A DNA stretch of 64,000 nucleotides from Campylobacter concisus (GCF_902460845.1 NZ_CABPVS010000004.1:245776-309775); one strand, 5' to 3'. Positions 10,908 to 20,034 are shown, numbered from the stretch's first letter. Made by a program: numbers and translations. The notes: a model not told the origin generated them from the sequence alone.

Positions 10908-12584
10908 ATGGCTGTGAACAAAAGTGTTCAATTAGGAAAAGCAAAAGACGAAGATATTGAAGATATCGATTTTGCTGCGATGTTAGAGGAGTCTTTTAAA
11001 AAGACTGAAGAAGATAGTGACGCAAAAATCGTCAGTATCAATGGTGATGAGGTTTTAATCGACGTTGGCAAGAAGTCAGAAGGCATTTTAAATGTTTCTG
11101 AGATCACTGATGCAAACGGCAACCTGACGCATAAAGTTGGCGATACGATCAAAGTTGTAATAACTGGATCAAGAAATGGAAGACCTATAGTGTCGCACAA
11201 AAAAGCACTTAGAAAAGAGAAAGTTAAAGCTTTTATCGAAGCTTACGATCCTGAAAATTCTGGCGAAATCGACGTAAAAGTAGTTGGAAAAAATAAAGGT
11301 GGTTTTATAACTCAAGATGTAAATGGCGTGGAATTTTTCTTACCAAAAACTCACAGTGGCTTTAAAAATACTGAAGGCGTAATTGGTAAAACATATAAAG
11401 TAAGAGTTATAAAAATTGATAAAGAAGAAAATAGCATAGTTGTCTCTAGAAAGAAAATTTTAGATGACGACCGCAAAAAGCGCAAAGAAGCTCTATCAAG
11501 CATAGTAGAAAACGATAGCGTTATAGAGGGCACAGTTAAAAAAATCACAACTTATGGTATGTTTGTTGATGTCGGCGGAGTTGATGGGCTTGTGCATTAT
11601 AGTGAGATAAGCTATAAGGGCCCAGTAAATCCTAGCTCACTATATAAAGAAGGTGATAAAGTTTTAGTTAAAGTTATCAGTTATGACAACGAAAAACGCC
11701 ACTTGTCTTTATCTATCAAGGCAGCTACTCCAGATCCTTGGGAAGAGATCATAAATGATGGGCTAGAAGTTGGTGACACTATCAAAGTTACAGTTAGCAA
11801 TATTGAGCCTTATGGCGCATTTGTTGATCTTGGAAATGATATTGAAGGATTTTTGCATATATCTGAAATTTCATGGGATAAAAATATCAAAAATCCAAAA
11901 GATCACATCAATGAAGGTCAAGAGATTGATGTTGAGGTTATCGAGATAGATGCAAAAGGACACCGCCTAAGAGTAAGCCTTAAAAATTTACTTCCAAAGC
12001 CATTTGATGAGTTTAAAGCTAAATTTAAAGAGGGTGACGTAGTAAAAGGCGTTGTGACAACTATCACAAATTTTGGTGCATTTGTTAGAGTGGGTTGCGT
12101 TGAAGGCTTATTGCACAATGAAGATGCATCTTGGGATAGAAACGATAAATGCAAAGACATGTTTAAAGCTGGCGACGAGCTTGAAGTAAAAATCATCAAA
12201 ATTGATAGCGCTGAACAAAAAGTTTCACTCAGCCTAAAAGATCTAAAACAAAGTCCAGTTCAAGTATTTGCTGATAAATTTAATGTAGGCGATATCGTAA
12301 AAGGAACAATTCGCGACATTAAAGACTTTGGCGTGTTTGTAGAGCTTGGTGATAACGTTGATGCGTTGATCCGCAAAGAAGATTTAGGTAGTGTAGATGT
12401 TAGTACACTTAAGATCGGCGATGAGATCGAAGCAGCTATCGCATTTATCGATGAGAAGAAAAATAGAATTCGCCTAAGCATACGCCGTTTAGCAAAACAA
12501 AAAGAGCGTGAAGTGTTAAATGAGATCAATGATAACGATGATAAAGTAACACTTGGCGATATTATAAAAGAACAATTACTTTAG
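10908..12584 (+). CDS. rpsA: 30S ribosomal protein S1
   Basis: 558 residues, made of six S1/OB repeats, each seen as a ...GxVxxITxxGxFVxVGxxxGLxHxS... block: starts near residues 35, 120, 205 (VKKITTYGMFVDVG), 290 (VSNIEPYGAFVDLG), 375 (VTTITNFGAFVRVG) and 460 (IRDIKDFGVFVELG). It binds mRNA on the 30S subunit and helps initiation on structured or weak leaders. The acidic N-terminal tail and the full repeat set match epsilonproteobacterial S1. A small membrane-anchored protein starts 5 bp after the stop. Confidence 0.96.
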   Translation: MAVNKSVQLGKAKDEDIEDIDFAAMLEESFKKTEEDSDAKIVSINGDEVLIDVGKKSEGILNVSEITDANGNLTHKVGDTIKVVITGSRNGRPIVSHKKALRKEKVKAFIEAYDPENSGEIDVKVVGKNKGGFITQDVNGVEFFLPKTHSGFKNTEGVIGKTYKVRVIKIDKEENSIVVSRKKILDDDRKKRKEALSSIVENDSVIEGTVKKITTYGMFVDVGGVDGLVHYSEISYKGPVNPSSLYKEGDKVLVKVISYDNEKRHLSLSIKAATPDPWEEIINDGLEVGDTIKVTVSNIEPYGAFVDLGNDIEGFLHISEISWDKNIKNPKDHINEGQEIDVEVIEIDAKGHRLRVSLKNLLPKPFDEFKAKFKEGDVVKGVVTTITNFGAFVRVGCVEGLLHNEDASWDRNDKCKDMFKAGDELEVKIIKIDSAEQKVSLSLKDLKQSPVQVFADKFNVGDIVKGTIRDIKDFGVFVELGDNVDALIRKEDLGSVDVSTLKIGDEIEAAIAFIDEKKNRIRLSIRRLAKQKEREVLNEINDNDDKVTLGDIIKEQLL

Positions 12585-12589
12585 TTTAA

Positions 12590-13072
12590 ATGGGCAGACG
12601 CGTACTTTTATTAGTAGTTGTCCTGCTATTTGTAATATTGGGTTTGGTTGGAATTTCTCTTGTTAAATTTGCAAGTGTAAATTTCAGTCAAATACCTGAA
12701 GAAAATATCACAAATGAGCAAAATTTAACCAAAAATACAACTAGCAATATTAACTGGATGAGTGAGCTAGCAACTATTAGAAAAAGAGATTATGTGCTGC
12801 CTGTAAATGAAATTTTTATAGAATACAACCGACCCAAAATAGAAAAACCAAAGATTACTGCATATGAGCTTTTGATAGATAAAAATGATATCTATTCAAT
12901 GTTTTGTTTGATGCAGACTTTAAGAAAAAGTGAGGTCGATTTTACTGTTGTAAAAGATGGTGCAAAAAGCCAGATATTTTTAAATACTCAAGACTCTAAA
13001 CTTCTACAAAATATCATTTTAGAACTAAGAGTTTATGATATCCACTCAAGTGTGAGAGAGGTAAAATTATGA
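12590..13072 (+). CDS. Hypothetical single-pass membrane protein
   Basis: 160 residues. Residues about 4-27 (VLLLVVVLLFVILGLVGISL) are one strong hydrophobic segment after MGRR, so an N-terminal anchor with the rest in the periplasm. The soluble part has no motif I recognise. The gene sits 5 bp after rpsA and overlaps serA by 4 nt; C. jejuni has a small periplasmic or membrane protein at the same place between rpsA and serA, so the position is conserved although the role is unknown. There is no strong ribosome binding site, which fits translational coupling to rpsA. Confidence 0.8.
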   Translation: MGRRVLLLVVVLLFVILGLVGISLVKFASVNFSQIPEENITNEQNLTKNTTSNINWMSELATIRKRDYVLPVNEIFIEYNRPKIEKPKITAYELLIDKNDIYSMFCLMQTLRKSEVDFTVVKDGAKSQIFLNTQDSKLLQNIILELRVYDIHSSVREVKL

Positions 13073-14646
13073 AAACTATCATTGTTTGTGATGCGATACA
13101 TCCAGTAGGTTTTGAACTTTTAAAAAAAGAGCAAGATATAAATGTAATAGACGCAGTTAATACTCCCAAAGATGAACTTTTAAAAATTTTAGGCGAGGCT
13201 GATGTTGCTATAACAAGAAGCTCAACTGAAGTAAACGAGGCCTTTTTAAACGCTGGTAAAAAACTAAAAGCTATTGTTAGAGCTGGTGTTGGTGTAGATA
13301 ATGTCGATATAGAAGGATGCTCAAGGCGTGGCATAATAGCTATGAACGTTCCAACTGCAAACACTATTGCTGCAGTTGAGCTAACAATGGCGCATATGCT
13401 AGCTTCAGCTAGATCTCTTGAATACGCTCATAATGATCTAAAGCTAGATAGAATTTGGAAGCGTGAGAAATGGTATGGGGTTGAACTTTTTAAGAAAAAG
13501 CTTGGCGTGATCGGCTTTGGAAATATTGGCTCGAGAGTAGCCGTTCGTGCAAAAGCTTTTGGTATGGAGATCATCGCTTATGATCCATATATTGATCCAT
13601 CTAAAGTTATCGATATGGGCGGTACTTATACTAAAAATTTTGATGATATTTTAGCATGTGATTTTATCACGATACATACGCCAAAAACTAAAGAGACGAC
13701 CAATATGATAGGCGCTAAAGAGATCGCAAAAATGAAAGATGGCGTAAGACTTATAAACTGCGCTAGAGGTGGTCTTTATAACGAAGAAGCGCTTTATGAA
13801 GGACTAAAAAGTGGCAAGATAGCATTTGCCGGTATTGATGTTTTTACAAAAGAGCCAGCAACTGATCATCCACTTCTTGATCTAAACAATGTAAGTGTCA
13901 CACCGCATCTTGGAGCAAATACACTTGAGTCACAGCGAAATATCGCAGTAGAGGCAGTCGAGCAAGCTATTTTAGCAGCTCGCGGTATAAGCTATCCAAA
14001 TGCGTTAAATTTACCTATAAAAACAGAAGATCTACCGCCATTTGTTGAGCCTTATATCGATCTTACAAGCAAGATGGCATTTCTTGCTGCACAGATAAAT
14101 AAAAGCGTTATCAAGGCCATTCGTATCGAGACTCACGGTCAGATTAGCGAATATGCAAATTCAATGCTAACTTTTGCAATCGTAGGTGCTTTAAAAGAGA
14201 GTCTTGGTGATGCGATAAATTACGTAAATGCTAAATTTTTATGCGATGAAAAAGGCATAGTGACTGAAACTAGCCTTGGTGGAGATAGTATTTTTAAAAA
14301 TAAAATCACTGTTCGCTTAACTACTGAAAATGGTATTGTAACCGTAGGTGGAACGGTATTTGGTGAAAATCAGCAACGTATCGTAACGATAAATGGCTTT
14401 AAGACCGACTTTAAGCCAAAAGGCAAGATGATCATCTTTAAAAACCATGACGTGCCAGGCGTTATTGCTCAGATTAGTAAAATTTTAGCTGATGAAAAGA
14501 TTAATATCGCAGACTTCCGCCTTGGTAGAGATGATCACAATATGGCACTTGCTGTTATCTTGGTTGATGAACATATAAAAGCAGAAACGTTAGAGAGGCT
14601 AAACGCACTTGAAGCTTGCGTTTGGGCTCAATACGCAGTTATATAA
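13069..14646 (+). CDS. serA: D-3-phosphoglycerate dehydrogenase
   Basis: First step of serine synthesis, oxidising 3-phosphoglycerate with NAD. 525 residues, the long form. An N-terminal substrate domain is followed by the NAD-binding Rossmann fold (LGVIGFGNIGSRVA near residues 144-157). The catalytic Arg lies in NCARGGL, Glu in the FTKEPA region, and His in VTPHLGAN. Next come an intervening domain and a C-terminal ACT domain (about 450-525, MIIFKNHDVPGVIAQISKIL), the usual site of serine feedback. The ATG overlaps the preceding stop. Confidence 0.95.
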   Translation: MKTIIVCDAIHPVGFELLKKEQDINVIDAVNTPKDELLKILGEADVAITRSSTEVNEAFLNAGKKLKAIVRAGVGVDNVDIEGCSRRGIIAMNVPTANTIAAVELTMAHMLASARSLEYAHNDLKLDRIWKREKWYGVELFKKKLGVIGFGNIGSRVAVRAKAFGMEIIAYDPYIDPSKVIDMGGTYTKNFDDILACDFITIHTPKTKETTNMIGAKEIAKMKDGVRLINCARGGLYNEEALYEGLKSGKIAFAGIDVFTKEPATDHPLLDLNNVSVTPHLGANTLESQRNIAVEAVEQAILAARGISYPNALNLPIKTEDLPPFVEPYIDLTSKMAFLAAQINKSVIKAIRIETHGQISEYANSMLTFAIVGALKESLGDAINYVNAKFLCDEKGIVTETSLGGDSIFKNKITVRLTTENGIVTVGGTVFGENQQRIVTINGFKTDFKPKGKMIIFKNHDVPGVIAQISKILADEKINIADFRLGRDDHNMALAVILVDEHIKAETLERLNALEACVWAQYAVI

Positions 14647-14665
14647 AATTTTGAAAGGATAAAAA

Positions 14666-15232
14666 ATGGCTTCATATTCAATGGGCGATCTAAAAAAGGG
14701 ACTAAAGATCGAGATCGACGGCGTTCCTTATAAAATCGTAGAATATCAACACGTTAAACCGGGTAAAGGTGCAGCTTTTGTTCGTGCAAAAATCAAATCT
14801 TTTATCGACGGAAAAGTGCTTGAAAAGACTTTTCACGCAGGCGATAAATGCGAACAACCACATCTTGAAGAAAAAGAGATGCAGTACCTTTATGACGATG
14901 GTGAATATTGTCAGTTTATGGATACGGTTACTTATGAACAAGTTGCTATTAGCGATGAGGATGTGGGTGATGTTAAAAAATGGATGATCGATGGCATGAT
15001 GGTTGAAATTTTATTTCACAATGGCAATGCAATCGGCGTTGAAGTGCCACAAGTAGTTGAGCTAAAGATAGTTGAGACTCCACCAAATTTCAAGGGTGAT
15101 ACGCAAGGTGGTAAAAAGCCAGCTACTCTTGAGAGTGGTGCGGTAGTTCAGATACCATTTCACGTACTTGAGGGCGAGGTTATCCGTGTAGATACTGTTC
15201 GTGGCGAGTATATCGAGCGTGCGAATAAATAA
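14666..15232 (+). CDS. efp: Elongation factor P
   Basis: Relieves ribosomes stalled at polyproline. 188 residues, three beta-barrel domains. The acceptor loop is KPGKGAAF with lysine 34 at the tip, the residue beta-lysylated by EpmA/EpmB in bacteria that have those enzymes. No modification gene is in the window, and the GluQRS-like protein at 16.9 kb is not EpmA. The ATG follows GAAAGGATAAAA. The gene stands alone 19 bp after serA. Confidence 0.96.
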   Translation: MASYSMGDLKKGLKIEIDGVPYKIVEYQHVKPGKGAAFVRAKIKSFIDGKVLEKTFHAGDKCEQPHLEEKEMQYLYDDGEYCQFMDTVTYEQVAISDEDVGDVKKWMIDGMMVEILFHNGNAIGVEVPQVVELKIVETPPNFKGDTQGGKKPATLESGAVVQIPFHVLEGEVIRVDTVRGEYIERANK

Positions 15233-15545
15233 AGCAGCTTAATCTTTCTTACTAAATTTACGTTTAGTAGGCCTAATGCTTAGCTAAAGTCACTATTTAA
15301 AAAGTATTGGCTTTAGCAAAAACTTCATTTCATACATTGTAAAATTTCAAGTAGCACTAGTATATAGAATGCATAAAATTTTTATGCTCGATAAAAATCA
15401 AATATGGCCAAACATCAGCTAGTAAAATCTTTAAGAATCAAAAAATATATAAAAAAATGAAAATTCTTAGCAAGATAGACTAATGTTTTAATTATAAAAT
15501 TTTTATATCAAGATAGTAGAATTGCAAGTTAAAAATGGGAAAAAA
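15233..15545. other. Intergenic region after efp with two hairpins
   Basis: No open frame of note. ACTAAA/TTTAGT forms a small hairpin at 15251-15268, possibly the efp terminator. A 10-bp stem with one G-U pair (15283-15292 with 15308-15317, GCTAAAGTCA/TGGCTTTAGC) follows, without a T-run. The rest is AT-rich, with no promoter or RNA gene I can name. Confidence 0.4.
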
Positions 15546-15565
15546 CGAGACGGTTTCCCGTCTCG
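15546..15565 (-). terminator. Terminator of the SelW-like gene
   Basis: An 8-bp stem CGAGACGG/CCGTCTCG with loop TTTC, followed on the minus strand by six T. It lies directly downstream of the SelW-like stop at 15576 and supports that minus-strand gene being real. Confidence 0.85.
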
Positions 15566-15575
15566 GTAGCTAGCA

Positions 15576-15833
15576 TTAAGCCGACTTTTCTTTGAGATAT
15601 TTGTTTATAAGAGTTGTGATCTCTTCACCGTGAGGAAATCTCGCTTCATCATTTCCGATGCGATCTTTCTTAGAAAATATAACATCTCCATCAACCTCGA
15701 CGATGAAATTTCCACCATCACCTATAACCTTTTCGACTCTTGCATCACTAAAGTTCGCTTTTATTTCATCTTCTACACGAGAAGCTACCGGACGATAGTT
15801 TCAAGAGTTGCAGTAAATAATTTTTACTTGCAT
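15576..15833 (-). CDS. SelW/Rdx-like selenoprotein (UGA = selenocysteine)
   Basis: 85 residues when codon 11 (TGA at 15801-15803) is read as selenocysteine: MQVKIIYCNSU then NYRPVASRVED. This gives the CxxU redox motif, followed later by a Phe/Pro block (ARFPHGEEI) as in the SelW/SelT/SelH (Rdx) thioredoxin-like family. The family uses CxxU or CxxC for thiol redox chemistry; its substrate in bacteria is unclear. The reading frame continues intact to TAA and a strong terminator. GAAAGGACAGAGC precedes the ATG. A hairpin with a GU-containing loop lies at the right distance from UGA. Ordinary gene calling would miss it because the UGA splits the frame. Confidence 0.85.
15770..15803 (-). promoter_or_regulatory. 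Candidate bacterial SECIS of the SelW-like gene
   Basis: Counting from the U of UGA (15803), nt 20-34 form CTTCU-CGUGU-AGAAG in RNA: a 5-bp stem with loop CGUGU. The loop falls at nt 25-29, near the position of the GGUCU loop in fdhF-type SECIS elements. A second, imperfect 9-bp stem starts at the UGA itself (loop GUCC) and could form instead. Confidence 0.6.
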
Positions 15834-15917
15834 GCTCTGTCCTTTCTTGTGAAATAAGCCAATATTATATAAAATTTTACTTAACAAATAAAACATATTA
15901 TTGTAAAGGATAAATTT

Positions 15918-16469
15918 ATGAAAAAAGTTGCTGTGATTTTAGCTGATGGATTTGAGGAGATAGAAGCACTAACTTCTGTTGATGTTTTACGTAGAGCTGG
16001 AGCGATAGCTTCTATTGTTGGGCTAAATGACGTAAACATCAAAGGATGTCACAATATAAGTGTAAAGGCTGATGTGACACTTCGCGAGATGAAGGAGCTA
16101 GACTACGATGCGATCGTCCTTCCTGGGGGACTTCCAGGAGCTAGCAATCTAGCAAACGATACAAGGCTCAAAGCAATCTTGCAAAATTTTGATAAAAGCA
16201 ATAAGCTTATTTGTGCCATTTGTGCTGCTCCTATGGTGCTTGAGAGTGCTGGTGTGCTAAAAGATCATTTTGTTTGTTATCCAGGATTTGAAGAAAATGT
16301 AAGAAGTGATAAAAGGGGCTATGATAACGGCAAGAGTGTATTGAAAGATCAAAATATTATTACAGCAAAAGGTCCTACATTTTCAATAGAATTTGCACTT
16401 TTTATAGTTAAAAATTTACTTGGCGATGAAGCCTATCTTCAAGTAAAGAATGATTTACTTTATAAATAG
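15918..16469 (+). CDS. DJ-1/PfpI family protein
   Basis: 183 residues. It opens with MKKVAVILADGFEEIEA, which has the conserved Glu (E14) that pairs with the nucleophile. The nucleophile-elbow cysteine is C102 in CAICAAP, and LPGGLPGA supplies the oxyanion region. The length and motifs match the DJ-1/YajL/ThiJ branch, whose members act as deglycases, chaperones or oxidative-stress proteins; the exact role cannot be read from sequence. AAAGGATAAATTT precedes the ATG. It is divergent from the SelW-like gene, and both may belong to thiol/redox defence, but that link is inference. Confidence 0.9.
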   Translation: MKKVAVILADGFEEIEALTSVDVLRRAGAIASIVGLNDVNIKGCHNISVKADVTLREMKELDYDAIVLPGGLPGASNLANDTRLKAILQNFDKSNKLICAICAAPMVLESAGVLKDHFVCYPGFEENVRSDKRGYDNGKSVLKDQNIITAKGPTFSIEFALFIVKNLLGDEAYLQVKNDLLYK

Positions 16470-16655
16470 CTTATAAAGATAAAATAATTTTTTATTTAAT
16501 TATTTTTTTTAAACTTAAGGTTAGATTTTGTTTAGTGATAGTTATAGAAGCTCTATATATACGAGTTTGTGGCTTTTAAGAATATTTTTTAAAAAAATAT
16601 AATAAATTTTTGATTTTTTACATCTTTTTGACGAAAATTAGCTATTATCACACTA

Positions 16656-16680
16656 ACCGAATAAATCGGTAATTTTTTTA
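16656..16680 (+). promoter_or_regulatory. Leader hairpin with T-run before the RRM gene
   Basis: ACCGA-ATAAA-TCGGT followed by AATTTTTTTA: a short terminator-like hairpin ending just before the ribosome binding site AAGGAAC of the RRM gene. It may be an attenuator or a 5' stem affecting RNA stability; a candidate -10 (TATTAT, 16643-16648) lies immediately upstream. The rest of 16470-16692 is AT-rich and shows nothing else. Confidence 0.4.
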
Positions 16681-16692
16681 AGGAACACTCCT

Positions 16693-16938
16693 GTGAATAT
16701 TTATGTAGGAAATTTGTCGTATAGAACGACAGAGGCAGAATTAAAGGAAGCCTTTGCACAATTTGGTGAAGTAAGGCGAGCAAAAATAGTAAAAGATAGA
16801 GAAACTGATCGCTCAAAAGGCTTTGGCTTTGTTGAAATGGACGATGCAAATGAGGGACAAAAAGCTATAGACGCACTAAATGAAAAAGAACTAGGCGGAC
16901 GTACTTTAAGGGTAAATGAGGCTAGACCAAGGGATTAA
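16693..16938 (+). CDS. RRM-type RNA-binding protein
   Basis: 81 residues comprising a single RNA recognition motif. RNP2 is MNIYVGNLSY at the very start and RNP1 is RSKGFGFVEM near residues 37-46, both with the aromatic RNA-contacting residues. No extra domain follows beyond RPRD. Proteins of this size in bacteria resemble the cyanobacterial Rbp family, often cold- or stress-controlled. The start is GTG at 16693, because the conserved RNP2 strand begins there and AAGGAAC is upstream. The last 23 bp overlap the next gene in another frame. Confidence 0.92.
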   Translation: MNIYVGNLSYRTTEAELKEAFAQFGEVRRAKIVKDRETDRSKGFGFVEMDDANEGQKAIDALNEKELGGRTLRVNEARPRD

Positions 16939-17812
16939 TGACTATTTGCCACCAAATGGTGGCATAGCATCCCGCATAGCTCCTACTCCTAGTGGTTTTT
17001 TGCATGCTGGCAATGCTTATAACTTCATCCTAACTTATCTTTTGACACGTTCGGTAAATGGCATTTTGCACTTACGTATTGATGACTATGACCTTAGTAG
17101 ATACCGGTGTGAGTTCGTTCAAAATATCTTTGATGTTTTAGAATTTTTGGGGCTTGAATACGATAAAGGTCCAATTAACGTAAGTGACTTTGAGCGTAAT
17201 TTTAGCTTCAAAATAAGAGCTAAAAGATACGAAGATGTACTTGAAAAACTAGATGAAATTTATATCTGCGAATGTTCTAGAGCTACAAAGAATGCCTATA
17301 AAAACGGCATTTACACTAAAATTTGTAAAAATAAAAATCTAAAATTTATAAAAGACAATACTGCCATTAGACTAAGCGTAGATGAGGGCGACCCTCTTGG
17401 TAAGCTTGTGGCAGAGCAAATGGGCGATTTTGTGATTTACAAAAAAGATTTTACTCCTGCTTACAACTTTGCAAGCGTGATAGATGACGAGGATATGGGT
17501 ATAAATTTGGTTGTTAGAGGCGAGGATCTAAAGGCTTGCACGCTAGCTCAAAGATACCTTGCAAAAAGGCTAAATTTTAACTTTTATAATGCTAATTTTA
17601 TTCATCATAAGCTACTTTTAAAAGATGGCAAAAAGCTCTCAAAAAGCTCAAAATCGCCACCAATTAATCTAAAAGATAGCCCGCAAATTTATTACAAAAT
17701 TTTAGCAAATGATCTTGGTTTGGATATAAAATCAACGGACAAAATCCAAAACCTACTTTATGAGTTTAAGCTAAAAAATATAGCCAAAAATTTTTTGCAA
17801 AGTAAGAGCTAA
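16916..17812 (+). CDS. GluQRS-like glutamyl-tRNA synthetase homologue
   Basis: 298 residues: only the class I catalytic half of a glutamyl-tRNA synthetase, with no anticodon-binding domain. HIGH-like HAGN is at residues 30-33 in APTPSGFLHAGNAY, and the KMSKS-like KLSKS lies near 239. A zinc site CxC...Y...C (CECSRATKNAYKNGIYTKIC) near 118-137 is typical of glutamyl-queuosine tRNA(Asp) synthetase (GluQRS/YadB), which adds glutamate to queuosine 34 of tRNA-Asp. The start at 16916 overlaps the RRM gene by 23 bp; conserved sequence only begins at about residue 17, so a later non-ATG start cannot be excluded. Confidence 0.85.
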   Translation: MRLDQGINDYLPPNGGIASRIAPTPSGFLHAGNAYNFILTYLLTRSVNGILHLRIDDYDLSRYRCEFVQNIFDVLEFLGLEYDKGPINVSDFERNFSFKIRAKRYEDVLEKLDEIYICECSRATKNAYKNGIYTKICKNKNLKFIKDNTAIRLSVDEGDPLGKLVAEQMGDFVIYKKDFTPAYNFASVIDDEDMGINLVVRGEDLKACTLAQRYLAKRLNFNFYNANFIHHKLLLKDGKKLSKSSKSPPINLKDSPQIYYKILANDLGLDIKSTDKIQNLLYEFKLKNIAKNFLQSKS

Positions 17813-17880
17813 ATTTATACTATATATGCAGTCTGTCCCCGCCCTGATCTTTTGCTTTGATTAGCCATGTGTTGCTTTGA

Positions 17881-18744
17881 TTATCTAAGCTTTGTTTCGA
17901 AAAATGCACTAAAAAGCGAGTTTATGCCCTGCTTTGTAAATTTCTCCATTATCTTTTCGATCTGCGGTTTTTCTTGCCAGACTGGCTCATCTACGAGGCT
18001 CATTTTTGCTAGCTTATTTTGAGCGTCTATGTAGCTACCAAGGCTGTCAATTAGCCCCATTTTTAGGGCATTGTGAGCCAAAAAGACCCTTGCGTTTGCC
18101 CACTCGTCTTTTTTGTTGATGTCTAAATTTCTAGCCTCTGCCACGTCACTTACAAAGAGCATGTAAGCGTCATTTACGAGCCCTTGCAAGCTCTCACGCT
18201 CCTGCTTGCTCCAGCTCCTCATAAAGGTGCCAGCCTCTTTAAACTCGCCAGCCTTCACCACCTGCTCGCTCACGCCTAAGTTTTTGGCTAAATTTTCGAT
18301 GTTTGCCCCTTGCATGATGACGCCGATCGAGCCTATGAAAGCACCTGGATTTGCTACGATAGTGTCGGCATTTACGCCAGCGTAGTAGCTGCCACTCGCC
18401 ATGTTGCCAGCTGCGTATGCGAGCACTTTTTTGCTCTCTTTTAGCCTCTTGACCGCCATGGCTAGCTCCACGCTAGGACTTAGTGCACCGCCTGGACTGT
18501 CGATGTAAAGCAGCACACCTTTGATGTTGCTATCAAGCCTTGCTTTTTCGAGTGCATCTAAAATTTCACTAGTATCCATTATCGTGTCCGTGATGTCGAT
18601 GCGGGCTAAATTTGGCTCTTTCATCTTGCTATCTGGCGCGAAAATAAAAAATAAGATGAGCAAAAATATGAGCGCCTTAAAGTAGTTATTTATAAATTTA
18701 AAAATTCCCAAAATTCCTCTAAAAATAAGCCTTAAAATTTGCAA
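17881..18744 (-). CDS. sppA: Signal peptide peptidase SppA, short form
   Basis: 287 residues with an N-terminal membrane anchor (about 22-37, FKALIFLLILFFIFA), then one protease domain of the S49 family. Ser117 in NMASGSYY is the nucleophile and Lys169 in GEFKEAGTF the general base; their spacing of 52 residues equals that of Bacillus SppA (Ser147/Lys199). It degrades remnant signal peptides in the membrane. The short single-domain form is normal here. The start overlaps the upstream amidohydrolase gene by 13 bp, so the two are cotranscribed. Confidence 0.93.
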   Translation of the reverse strand: MQILRLIFRGILGIFKFINNYFKALIFLLILFFIFAPDSKMKEPNLARIDITDTIMDTSEILDALEKARLDSNIKGVLLYIDSPGGALSPSVELAMAVKRLKESKKVLAYAAGNMASGSYYAGVNADTIVANPGAFIGSIGVIMQGANIENLAKNLGVSEQVVKAGEFKEAGTFMRSWSKQERESLQGLVNDAYMLFVSDVAEARNLDINKKDEWANARVFLAHNALKMGLIDSLGSYIDAQNKLAKMSLVDEPVWQEKPQIEKIMEKFTKQGINSLFSAFFETKLR

Positions 18745-19949
18745 ATTTTGCCTCCGATATATAGTTTTTTAGCCTCGTTTGTATGAAGTATTAGCTGAAG
18801 TATTAGCTCGCTATCATCGCACTTTAGGTCGTTATAGACCGCAAGATCAGCCGCACGTCCTGCTTTTATCTCACCGTTATTTGTCCTAAGTGCTTTTGCG
18901 CCCCCGTGCGTTGCAGCGACAAAAAGCCTGGTGGCAAGTTCATTTAGATTAAGGCTAGCGTGGGTAAATAGGGCAGCTCTTAGTTCATGCCAGAAATTTA
19001 GGCTGATATTTGAGCTAAGGCCGTCTGTGCCGATATTTAAGCTGACATCATTTTTAAAAATTTCTTTTAAATTTAGCGCCTTTTTGCCAAGTAGCCTATT
19101 TGAAACGGCACAGTGTGTCACGCTGTGATGAGGCCTAAATTTAGCAAAATCGCTCACATAAACGCAGTGCGTGAAAAGTGTATTTATCTCACGAAACATC
19201 GCAAAATAGCCATTTGTGTCATACATCGGCTTTGGATCAGGGTTAAATCTTAAAAGATGCTTTTTAAAGCCACCACTGCCGTGCTCTAGCCACTGCTTTT
19301 CAGCCTTGCTTTCTAAAAAGTGCGTGCTAACAAGAAGATCGTCTTTTTTAGCTATCTCAAGGGCGGCTTTAGCAAGCTTTAGGTGCACAGAGTAGGGCGA
19401 GTGCAGCGAGATAGCTGGGGTGAAATTTTGGCTTTTATAGCTCTTTGTTTTTTCAAATTTAGCTAAGAAATTTTGCAAATTTTGCTCACTCATCCGCTCG
19501 CTCGAGCCTAAAATTTCACTAAAAAGCACTACTTTTAGCGGACTAGCGGCTAAAATTTCAAGCTCAGAGCCAAAGCTAGAGATCTCGCCAATGGCGCAAA
19601 CTCCGCTTTTTAGCATCGAATTTATAGCTTTATTCATAGCCTTTTTAACGTCCATTTTGGCTAGCTCGCCGCCTTTATCGACGATAGAGCCAAGCCACTT
19701 TATAAAGTCGCCATATTTTAGCGTGCTAACATTTGAGCTAAACTCCAAATGAACGTGCGTATTTACGAACGCTGGGGCGATCACACTCTCACCAAAGTCG
19801 TAAATTTTTGCATCTTTAAATTTTTTTTGCGCCTCTTTTTCGCTTGTAATTTCTAAAATTTTATCATTTTCAATAACAACACAAGAATTTCTTAAAATTT
19901 TTGGATTTTCTCCGCCAGTGATTATTTTTTTTGCTTTTAAAATTTCCAC
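18732..19949 (-). CDS. Amidohydrolase, probable aminofutalosine deaminase
   Basis: 405 residues of the metal-dependent amidohydrolase superfamily. The first metal ligands are HxH in NTHVHLEFSS near residue 65. Later come HSPYSVH, STHFLES, THCVYVSD and the Asp of NIGTDGLSSN near 310, in the order expected of the adenosine-deaminase/chlorohydrolase-like (ATZ/TRZ) branch. In epsilonproteobacteria the orthologue between sppA and aroQ is thought to deaminate 6-amino-6-deoxyfutalosine in the futalosine route to menaquinone. I assign this from position and motifs, not from a search. It is divergent from aroQ. Confidence 0.8.
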   Translation of the reverse strand: MEILKAKKIITGGENPKILRNSCVVIENDKILEITSEKEAQKKFKDAKIYDFGESVIAPAFVNTHVHLEFSSNVSTLKYGDFIKWLGSIVDKGGELAKMDVKKAMNKAINSMLKSGVCAIGEISSFGSELEILAASPLKVVLFSEILGSSERMSEQNLQNFLAKFEKTKSYKSQNFTPAISLHSPYSVHLKLAKAALEIAKKDDLLVSTHFLESKAEKQWLEHGSGGFKKHLLRFNPDPKPMYDTNGYFAMFREINTLFTHCVYVSDFAKFRPHHSVTHCAVSNRLLGKKALNLKEIFKNDVSLNIGTDGLSSNISLNFWHELRAALFTHASLNLNELATRLFVAATHGGAKALRTNNGEIKAGRAADLAVYNDLKCDDSELILQLILHTNEAKKLYIGGKICKF

Positions 19950-20000
19950 ATTTGAGCCTTAAATTTTTGTTATTGTAGCGAAAATTTAGGAACGAAAATG

Positions 20001-20006
20001 TATAAT
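20001..20006 (+). promoter_or_regulatory. Candidate -10 box for the aroQ-fliY region
   Basis: TATAAT preceded by TG (extended -10), 29 bp before the aroQ ATG, with AAAAAGGAGTGAC as the ribosome binding site. It could drive the aroQ-pepQ-folK-flhF chain. Confidence 0.5.
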
Positions 20007-20034
20007 TTGGGCTATTTAATCAAAAAGGAGTGAC

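Noticed and set aside
15630-15857. Plus-strand open frame of 75 codons
   Set aside because: Antisense shadow of the SelW-like gene; no ribosome binding site and no recognisable protein.
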